This document shows, one piece after another, positions 6,583 to 11,972 of a stretch of DNA of 11,972 nt. Made by a program: the position numbers and the translations under genes. Location of the stretch: positions 1 through 11,972 of the forward strand of contig JAKAFQ010000071.1 in assembly GCA_021817875.1 (NCBI GenBank), in the 5' to 3' direction. Position 1 is the stretch's first letter, and each line of letters starts with the position of its first letter. Below the pieces are notes generated by a model. It worked only from the letters and a program-made list of their open reading frames with translations, made no database searches and was not told where the DNA came from. Source of the DNA: Pseudomonadota bacterium. GTDB taxonomy: Bacteria; Pseudomonadota; Gammaproteobacteria; Steroidobacterales; Steroidobacteraceae.

Positions 6583-7259
6583 GCGCCGCCGGTCTCCACC
6601 AGCCGGTAGCCGATGCCCCATTTGGTCTCGATGGCGAGCCGCGCATCGGTGCCGGCGAGCTTGCGCCGCAGACGTGAGACCGCCGCTTCGAGCGCATTGG
6701 CGCTGCCGGCATCCTCGAGCCCGTAGAGACGGTCCTCGAGCCGGTCCTTGGTGATCACCTGTCCGGGAACCCGCAGCAGCTCTTCGAGCAACGCGGTCTC
6801 GCGCCGCGTCAGATCGAGCGGTTGACCGAACGCCGCGGCCTGGCGGGTGATGGTGTCGAAGGTGACACCGCCGAGGGAGTATTCGGTCTGGCGACGGCTG
6901 CCGGCCCGGCGCAGCACGGCGCGCAGCCGCGCTTCGAGCTCCAGGAGGTTGAAGGGCTTGACGATGTAGTCGTCAGCGCCGGAGTTCAGACCCCGCAGCC
7001 GGTCCTCGATGCTGTCGCGCGCCGTGAGGATGATCGCCGGCAGGTCCGGATGCTGCCCGCGCAGCGCGCCGAGCAGCTGCATCCCGTCGGTATCGGGCAG
7101 CCCGAGGTCGAGCACCACCGCGTCCATGGCCGCGACGCGCACGGCCGCGAGCGCCTGCTCGCCGCGGCCCACGGCGTCGACGGCGAAGCCGCGCTCGCGC
7201 AGGTGATCGGCGATCATTTCGCGGATCGCCAGGTGATCTTCGACCAGCAGGACTCTCAT
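6579..7259 (-). CDS. OmpR-family response regulator
   Basis: Encodes 226 residues, the standard OmpR/PhoB length. The receiver domain (1-118) begins MRVLLVEDHLAIREM with acidic residues E7 and D8. Its phospho-acceptor is D51 in VVLDLGLP, the switch threonine T79 is in ILTARD, and K101 is in the YIVKPF motif. Residues about 128-222 form the winged-helix DNA-binding domain: LDLTRRETALLEELLRVPG, then the recognition-helix region ending SRLRRKL, and the wing IETKWGIGYRLV. The start at 7259 is set by the receiver-domain N-terminus. The same frame stays open upstream on the minus strand, but there it only runs antisense to the outer-membrane efflux gene. The Shine-Dalgarno sequence is weak. The gene is first in an operon with the kinase (4-base overlap) and diverges from the efflux operon, its most likely target along with its own promoter. 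Confidence 0.95.
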   Translation of the reverse strand: MRVLLVEDHLAIREMIADHLRERGFAVDAVGRGEQALAAVRVAAMDAVVLDLGLPDTDGMQLLGALRGQHPDLPAIILTARDSIEDRLRGLNSGADDYIVKPFNLLELEARLRAVLRRAGSRRQTEYSLGGVTFDTITRQAAAFGQPLDLTRRETALLEELLRVPGQVITKDRLEDRLYGLEDAGSANALEAAVSRLRRKLAGTDARLAIETKWGIGYRLVETGGA

Positions 7260-7412
7260 CGTGATTCGCCGCCCCGGCGCCGGTCCGATATTATCCGCAA
7301 TCTCCGGCCCGGCGCTCGTCAGGACTTGGTCAGCATTGGCTGCCAAGGTACCCGGATCAGGCTCCGCGCGGAGTCTCGACCCTTTGGCGAGTTCCGGGAA
7401 GGCAAGCACTCG
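7260..7412. promoter_or_regulatory. Divergent promoter region, regulator / efflux operon
   Basis: This 153-base gap between the response regulator and the efflux operon must hold both promoters. It contains an AT-rich GATATTATC (7287-7295), itself a 4-1-4 inverted repeat. Read on the minus strand, the AT-rich stretch gives GATAAT (7290-7295, 5 of 6 matches to TATAAT), a candidate -10 for the regulator, but no well-spaced -35 is visible. A second inverted repeat lies at 7325-7347. This lack of a good -35 is what one sees at activator-dependent promoters, although it proves nothing. Confidence 0.45.
7325..7347. repeat. Nested inverted repeats, candidate operator
   Basis: TTGGC-T-GCCAA (7336-7346) is a perfect 5-1-5 palindrome. 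The outer arms CTTGG (7325-7329) and CCAAG (7343-7347) are also complementary. The site lies 66-88 bases upstream of the efflux lipoprotein start, in the divergent promoter region. OmpR-family regulators usually bind direct repeats, so if this is an operator it may serve another regulator. Its function is inferred only from its position. Confidence 0.25.
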
Positions 7413-8855
7413 ATGACACCGACCGGCGGTTCGGCCCGCGCCGCCCACCGCGACGATTCGACCGGCCCCGGGGGGCGCGCGCGCCGCACGCCTCGCTGGC
7501 GCACGCTCTCTGCGGCCCTTGCGTGTGCCGGGCTGCTCGGCGGCTGCGCGCTCTATCATCCACTGCCGCTGGCGCGCGGACCCAATCTCATCGGGGCGCT
7601 TTCCGGCCTGCGTACGCAGCTGCCGGCGCTGCGTTCCGGCGAGGCGCCGCGGCGCATCGCCACGGACAAGCCGTTGGGTCTGCGCGACATCGGCCTGCTG
7701 GCCGTGCTCAACGATCCTTCGCTGCGCGAGGAGCGGGGCGAGATGGACCTCGCGCAGGCGGGGCTGCTTCAGGCCTCGCTCCTGCCGAATCCCTCGGCCA
7801 ACTTCAGCTATGAGGCATTCCTCGGAGGGATCGGCACCTCTGGCTGGGCCGCCTCGCTCTCGCAGGACGTCAGAGCGATCCTCACCTATCACACCCGGGT
7901 GAAGTCGGCGCATTTCCTGGTGCGCCAGGTGAACGCCGACTTGCTGTGGCGCGAGTGGCAGGTCGCCCAGCAGGCGCGACTCCTCGGGCTCGAGCTGTAC
8001 TGGGGAGGGACCTCGATCGATCTCAGTCTGCGGGAGGCGAAGCTTATCGCCCTGGAGGTGCGCCAGGCGAGAGCCGCTGCCCGTTCGGGCGCCCTCGATC
8101 TCACCGCTCTGGCGCCGCTCCTTGCGGCCAAAGCGGCTGCGGATCAGACGCTCGCCGCGCTGCGTCTCGTGCAGATGCGTAACTGGCAGACGCTCGATGC
8201 CCTGTTGGGACTCGAGCCCTCGGTGCGTTTCCCGATCGGCGCGCCGCGCCTGCGGCCGCCGCCCTCGAAACTCGCGTCGCTGCTCGCCACGCTGCCGGAT
8301 CGCCGGCCGGACCTGGTGGCACTGCAGCTCGGATACCGGTCGGCCGACGAGGATGTGCGCACCGCGATCATCGGGCAGTTTCCCGCCTTCGCGTTGGGCG
8401 GCATATGGGAGGACGACAACGGCAACGTGCGCAACGCCGGCCCGGTCGCGAACTTCGACCTGCCCCTCTTCGATCGCAACCAGGGCCAGGTCGCCCGGAC
8501 GCGCGCCACCCGGCTGGCGCTTCACGAGCAGTACCAGGCGAGACTCGATCAGGCGGTGGGTGCCGCGAAGGGGCTCGCCGCGCAGATCCGGCGCCTGCGC
8601 CGCGAACTGCGCACCGCGCAGCGCGCGGCGGCGTCGGCCGCGGCGCTCTCGAGCGCCGCCCAGCAGGCCTATGCGCAGGGTGCCATCGGCGAACGGGCGC
8701 TCACCGATTACGAGACCACCGCGCTGCAGCGTGAGCTCGAGGCCGTCGCGCTGGCGCGCTCGCTCGGAGCGGCCGACATCGTGATGACCGTGGAGCTCGG
8801 CGAGGGTCTGCCGCAGACCCGTATCGCCTCGCCCGAAAGCAAGAGGAAGACCTGA
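7413..8855 (+). CDS. TolC-family outer-membrane efflux lipoprotein
   Basis: Encodes 480 residues. The ATG at 7413 follows GGAAGG (7399-7404, 8 bases spacing). The N-terminus is long and arginine-rich (1-30), then a hydrophobic stretch ends in the lipobox LGGC (C45), so the mature protein would be a lipoprotein trimer forming the outer-membrane channel. Typical OEP family features follow: GLLAVLNDPSLREERGEMDLAQAG near 94-117, LLPNPSANFSYE at 123-134, the RRPDLVALQ repeat motif at 297-305 followed by SADEDVRTAIIGQFPAFALGG, and PLFDRNQG at 351-358. The last of these is characteristic of CzcC/CusC-like members. Long amphipathic helices (365-450) form the second half of the channel barrel. It is the first gene of the efflux operon, and its TGA overlaps the adaptor start by one base (TGATG). 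Substrate cannot be read from this protein. The long n-region of the signal is unusual, and the true start could lie further in at a non-ATG codon. Confidence 0.9.
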   Translation: MTPTGGSARAAHRDDSTGPGGRARRTPRWRTLSAALACAGLLGGCALYHPLPLARGPNLIGALSGLRTQLPALRSGEAPRRIATDKPLGLRDIGLLAVLNDPSLREERGEMDLAQAGLLQASLLPNPSANFSYEAFLGGIGTSGWAASLSQDVRAILTYHTRVKSAHFLVRQVNADLLWREWQVAQQARLLGLELYWGGTSIDLSLREAKLIALEVRQARAAARSGALDLTALAPLLAAKAAADQTLAALRLVQMRNWQTLDALLGLEPSVRFPIGAPRLRPPPSKLASLLATLPDRRPDLVALQLGYRSADEDVRTAIIGQFPAFALGGIWEDDNGNVRNAGPVANFDLPLFDRNQGQVARTRATRLALHEQYQARLDQAVGAAKGLAAQIRRLRRELRTAQRAAASAAALSSAAQQAYAQGAIGERALTDYETTALQRELEAVALARSLGAADIVMTVELGEGLPQTRIASPESKRKT

Positions 8856-9928
8856 TGAGTCGCGGAATGATTGCTTCGGTTGTCTGCCTCGCGGTGCTCG
8901 GTCTCGCGGCCGCCGCGTGGCGGGCGCTGCCGGCACGGGCCGATGGCACGCAAGCGGCCGCCTCCAGCGTGTTGGTGACCCTCACCCGGCTCAAGAGGGG
9001 CACCCTGCCGCATGTGGTCGCGGCGTATGGCACGGTCCGGGCGAGCAACTCCGGCGGCAAGGTGCTCATGGCGCCGGAGTCGGCGGTGGTGGGTGTGGTC
9101 GATGCGCATCTCGGCCAGCAGGTTCGTGCCGGCGCACCGCTCGTCACGCTGCTGCCGAGCCCGCAGACCTCGGTGGCCTACCAGCAGGCAAAGTCGGCGC
9201 TGATGGTGGCGAAGGACCTGGTCAAGAGCACGCGCAGACTGTTCACGCTGCATCTTGCGACCACCCAACAGCTCGCGCAGGCCCGCAAGGCCGAGAGCGA
9301 TGCGCGCGTGACGCTCCATGCGCTGCATGCTTCGGGCGCGGGCGGTGCGTACATGCTGCGCGCCCCGTTCGAGTCCATCGTCACGGCGCTGTCGGTGCAT
9401 TCCGGCGATATCGTCGTCGTGGGCTCTCCCATGCTGACCCTCGCGGCGCCGAGCCGGCTCGTGCTCAGCGCCGGTGTGGTGCCCGCGCAGGCACGCGAGG
9501 TGCACGCGGGGGACCGGGCCACCGTCAAGGCGGCGGGCTCGGATCACTGGGTGAGCGCCCGCGTGGCGGTCGGTGGCGCGGCGGCCAATCTGGCCAGTGG
9601 ACTGGTGCCGGTGCAGATCGCGCTGCCGCCAGGGAAATTCCTGCCGGGCGAGGTCGCCGAGGCACGCATCGTCACGGCGGAGGTGCTCGGCTACGTCGTG
9701 CCGCACCGGGCCATCCTGGTCAACGACAGCGGTACCCCCTACGTCGTCCAGGCGCTCAACGGAATCGCGCACAAGGTGCCGGTGCGGATCCTGGATTCCG
9801 ACACCGACGAGAACGTCATCGCCGGCGCGCTCGACCCGCATGCGGCCCTGGTGCTCACGGGTAATTATCAGCTCGAGGACGGCATGCGGATCCGGCTGGC
9901 CGACCCGCCGCCCCAGGGCGGCGGATGA
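8855..9928 (+). CDS. RND efflux periplasmic adaptor (HlyD/MFP family)
   Basis: Encodes 357 residues. The ATG at 8855 overlaps the preceding stop and is preceded by AGAGGAAG, a strong ribosome binding site. A hydrophobic N-terminal segment (5-22) is either an inner-membrane anchor or a signal peptide cleaved after ALPARA. Biotinyl-lipoyl halves are at about 65-102 (GKVLMAPESAVVGVV...GQQVRAGAPLVTLL) and 166-198 (YMLRAPFESIVTALSVHSGDIVVVGSPMLTLA). They flank a short alpha-hairpin (107-160, containing TTQQLAQARKAESDA). A beta-barrel domain (200-272) and a membrane-proximal domain (278-350) follow. The protein bridges the RND permease and the outer-membrane channel in the periplasm. At 357 residues it is at the short end of the family, and the hairpin is short. 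It has no His-rich or Met-rich tail of the kind found in some metal-efflux adaptors. The gene lies 10 bases before the permease. Confidence 0.9.
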   Translation: MSRGMIASVVCLAVLGLAAAAWRALPARADGTQAAASSVLVTLTRLKRGTLPHVVAAYGTVRASNSGGKVLMAPESAVVGVVDAHLGQQVRAGAPLVTLLPSPQTSVAYQQAKSALMVAKDLVKSTRRLFTLHLATTQQLAQARKAESDARVTLHALHASGAGGAYMLRAPFESIVTALSVHSGDIVVVGSPMLTLAAPSRLVLSAGVVPAQAREVHAGDRATVKAAGSDHWVSARVAVGGAAANLASGLVPVQIALPPGKFLPGEVAEARIVTAEVLGYVVPHRAILVNDSGTPYVVQALNGIAHKVPVRILDSDTDENVIAGALDPHAALVLTGNYQLEDGMRIRLADPPPQGGG

Positions 9929-9938
9929 GAGCCGGCCG

Positions 9939-11972
9939 ATGAGCTTCTCGGCCTGGGTCGAGCATCACCGCCGCTCACTGCTCACCGTCGCCTTTGCGCT
10001 CGCCCTCGCAGGGGTCTTCGCGGCGATCACTCTGCCGGTCGGGCTTTTTCCGGTCACGAGCTTCCCGCGCATCCGGATCGAGGTGAGCGCGGGCGCCATG
10101 CCGGCGAGGCAGATGCTGGTGGATGTGACCGAACCGCTCGAGCGCGTGGCGCGCGCCGTGCCGGCGGCGGTGGACGTGAGCTCGACGACCTCGCGCGGCT
10201 CGGCGGAGATCTTCGTCGATTTCCCCTGGGGCTACGACATGAACGAGGCGCTGCTCGCGGTGGACGCCGCCTTCGCCCAGGAGTTGCCGTCGCTCCCGCG
10301 GGGAACCAGCTACGACATCATCCAGATGAGCCCGAACGTCATCATGCCGTTCGTCTCCTATGCGCTCATCTCGAAGACGGTCTCGCCCGCGGCGCTCAAG
10401 CAGCTCGCGCAGTATCAGATCACCCCGCTCCTCACCGGCATCCCGGGCATCCGCCGGGTGGGCGTGCTCGGGGGCAAGACGCCCGAAGTCGAGGTCTCGG
10501 TCAATCCGCAGAAGCTCACGGGTTACGGGTTGACGCTGCGGGACGTTTCCCGGGCGCTCGCGCAGACCAACATCATCCGCTCGGTGGGCCGGCTCGAGGA
10601 CAACGATCTGCTCTATCTGGCGATCGGTCACAACGCCTTCACCTCCCTGCAGTCGGTGCGCAACGTGGCGCTGCATACCGGCCCCGACGGCATCATCCGC
10701 CTCGGCGACATCGCGAGCGTGCGCATGGGGTCGGTGCCGCAGTGGATGCTGGTCGACGATGACGGCCGGCCGGCGGTCACCTTCGACGTCTATCAACAGG
10801 ACTCGGCGGACTCGCTCACGCTCGCCAGGCAGGTCAAGCAGCGGCTCGCGGCCTTCATGAAGACCCAGCCGAAGGCGATCCGGCTCTACAAGTGGTACGA
10901 CCAGACGCAGCTCGTGCGTTCCTCGATCGCCGCCCTCGAGGAGGCGATCCTGATCGGGCTGGTGTTCGCCGGCATCGTGCTGTTCGCGTTCCTGCGCAAC
11001 TGGCGCGTGACGCTGGTCGCGATGATGGTGGTGCCGCTGTCGGTGCTGATCACCGTGCTGCTGCTGGCGCTGTTCGGCATGACTTTCAACATCATGACCC
11101 TGGGGGGCATCGCCGCGGCGATCGGCCTGCTGATCGATGATGTGATCGTCATGATCGAACACATCGCCCGGCGCACGGGCGTGCCGGGTCTCGAGAATCC
11201 GCACGGCTCGGTGCTCGCGGCCGCGAAGGAGTTCCTGGGGCCACTGTTCGGCTCGAGCCTGGCGACCACCATCATCTTCATTCCGCTCGCGTTCCTTTCG
11301 GGGATCACGGGGGCGTTCTTCAAGTTCCTGTCCTTCACGATGGCCTCGGCGCTCGTCATCTCCTTCATCCTGACCGCATTTACGGTGCCGCTGCTCGCCC
11401 GGGGCCTGATCGACTTCAGGAAATTCGAGGACCCGGCGCACGGCAGGGAAGGCTGGCTGAAGCGCACTCACGGGCGGCTCCTCGGCCGGCTCATCGAGCG
11501 GCCGCTGTGGCTCATTCCGGGACTGGCGCTGCTGCTGCTCGCAGGCTTCCTCGCCTACATGCGCGTCGGCAGCGGCTTCCTGCCGAAGATGGACGAGGGC
11601 GGCTTCGTGCTCGACTATTACACCGCCCCCGGCACGTCTCTCAACGAGACCAACCGGGAGCTGCTCGAGGTCGAGGCGATCCTCAAGAAGGACCCGTACG
11701 TCTACACCTTCTCGCGCCGCACCGGCGCCGGGCTCGGCGGGGACCTCAACGAGGCGTACCAGGGCGATTTCTTCGTGCGGCTGATCCCGTATTCGAAGCG
11801 GCCCGACATCTGGACGGTGATGGACGAGATCAGCCGCAGGATCACCACGCAGGTGCCGGGCATCCACTTCGACGCCCACCAGTTGATGAGCGACATGATC
11901 GGGGACATGGTGGGCCGGCCGCAGCCGGTGGTGATCTCGCTCAGCGCGAAGAATCCCGCCGTGCTGCCCGCA
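9939..11972 (+). CDS. RND efflux permease (partial, runs off window end)
   Basis: An open frame runs from ATG 9939 to the last base, giving 678 residues of a family that is usually about 1030 long. GAGAG at 9927-9931 is the probable ribosome binding site. TM1 is at 11-33 (ending TLPVGLFPVTSFPRI), followed by the large periplasmic porter loop. TM2-TM6 lie at about 335-353, 358-380, 388-410, 433-455 and 465-487, and TM7 at 523-541. TM4 carries GLLIDDVIVMIEH with D400 and D401, the proton-relay position (AcrB D407/D408). The second porter loop begins FLPKMDEGGF (M551) and contains SDMIGDMVGRPQPVVISL (650-668). The protein is a proton-driven inner-membrane exporter working with the two upstream proteins. 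The sub-type is ambiguous: the MDEG and DM motifs resemble CzcA/CusA, while the double Asp in TM4 is as in drug-type (HAE) pumps. Substrate is unknown. The long open frame on the opposite strand is an artefact of GC bias. Confidence 0.93.
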   Translation, partial: MSFSAWVEHHRRSLLTVAFALALAGVFAAITLPVGLFPVTSFPRIRIEVSAGAMPARQMLVDVTEPLERVARAVPAAVDVSSTTSRGSAEIFVDFPWGYDMNEALLAVDAAFAQELPSLPRGTSYDIIQMSPNVIMPFVSYALISKTVSPAALKQLAQYQITPLLTGIPGIRRVGVLGGKTPEVEVSVNPQKLTGYGLTLRDVSRALAQTNIIRSVGRLEDNDLLYLAIGHNAFTSLQSVRNVALHTGPDGIIRLGDIASVRMGSVPQWMLVDDDGRPAVTFDVYQQDSADSLTLARQVKQRLAAFMKTQPKAIRLYKWYDQTQLVRSSIAALEEAILIGLVFAGIVLFAFLRNWRVTLVAMMVVPLSVLITVLLLALFGMTFNIMTLGGIAAAIGLLIDDVIVMIEHIARRTGVPGLENPHGSVLAAAKEFLGPLFGSSLATTIIFIPLAFLSGITGAFFKFLSFTMASALVISFILTAFTVPLLARGLIDFRKFEDPAHGREGWLKRTHGRLLGRLIERPLWLIPGLALLLLAGFLAYMRVGSGFLPKMDEGGFVLDYYTAPGTSLNETNRELLEVEAILKKDPYVYTFSRRTGAGLGGDLNEAYQGDFFVRLIPYSKRPDIWTVMDEISRRITTQVPGIHFDAHQLMSDMIGDMVGRPQPVVISLSAKNPAVLPA

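Noticed and set aside
5677..6609. 310-residue plus-strand frame
   Set aside because: It is antisense to the sensor kinase, which has all the kinase motifs; no domain can be seen in this frame.
6822..7412. Longer start of the outer-membrane efflux protein
   Set aside because: The extension would run antisense through the response regulator and place the lipobox about 240 residues in. The ATG at 7413 gives a lipoprotein signal and a normal family length.
7260..8936. N-terminal extension of the response regulator by about 560 residues
   Set aside because: The upstream part is antisense to the outer-membrane efflux gene, and the receiver domain starts exactly at the ATG at 7259, as in normal 226-residue regulators.
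8708..9841. 377-residue minus-strand frame
   Set aside because: It is antisense to the adaptor gene, with shadow-like His/Arg-rich composition and no motif.
9975..11879. 634-residue open frame on the minus strand
   Set aside because: It is antisense to the RND permease, whose own frame has all expected motifs. The product is a low-complexity His/Arg/Asp/Glu-rich sequence typical of shadow frames.
1..11972. CRISPR arrays, tRNA or rRNA genes, transposon ends, integrase or phage genes
   Set aside because: No regularly spaced repeats, cloverleaf arms, terminal inverted repeats or recombinase motifs were seen on reading through; the window is almost fully occupied by ordinary genes.

Overview
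This is a very GC-rich window, densely packed with genes on both strands. It looks like ordinary chromosome of a high-GC proteobacterium, most likely gamma- or betaproteobacterial. That placement is an inference from the CnoX/YbbN-type thioredoxin, the OmpR/EnvZ-type two-component pair and the tripartite outer-membrane/adaptor/RND efflux operon, which require a Gram-negative envelope. No RNA gene, insertion sequence, CRISPR array, integrase or phage gene was found. No gap without a gene exceeds about 225 bases.

Layout. (1) 62-463 (+) encodes a small DUF2934 protein with a long low-complexity N-terminus. It converges on (2) 516-1385 (-), a thioredoxin-TPR protein of the CnoX/YbbN type, with a strong GC hairpin between the two ends. 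(3) A 219-base divergent intergenic region with two inverted repeats separates cnoX from (4) 1608-5147 (+). This is an 1179-residue iron-sulfur flavoprotein that joins a GltD/NfnB-like half to an NfnA/PyrK-like half in one chain, behind about 235 N-terminal residues I do not recognise. (5) It converges on a two-component operon on the minus strand: response regulator (6579-7259) then sensor kinase (5206-6582), overlapping by ATGA. (6) A 153-base divergent region separates the regulator from a plus-strand efflux operon: outer-membrane lipoprotein (7413-8855), periplasmic adaptor (8855-9928) and RND permease (9939 to beyond the window end).

How the parts work together. The kinase/regulator pair is transcribed divergently from the efflux operon, the usual arrangement for a two-component system controlling its neighbouring pump. 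The pump has mixed signatures. The outer-membrane protein carries a PLFDRNQG motif like CzcC/CusC metal-efflux proteins, and the permease has an MDEG motif and a DM motif like CzcA/CusA. However, its TM4 has the double aspartate of drug (HAE) pumps, and two of the three CusA methionine positions appear to be replaced.

The most interesting gene is the fused flavoprotein. By eye it contains all parts of NADH-dependent ferredoxin:NADP oxidoreductase (NfnAB) in one polypeptide, in B-A order. It has an unusual insertion inside the first iron-sulfur ligand set and a cysteine where NfnA has an aspartate cluster ligand. Whether the fusion itself is new cannot be decided from the sequence alone. All family assignments were made by reading motifs, without database searches.
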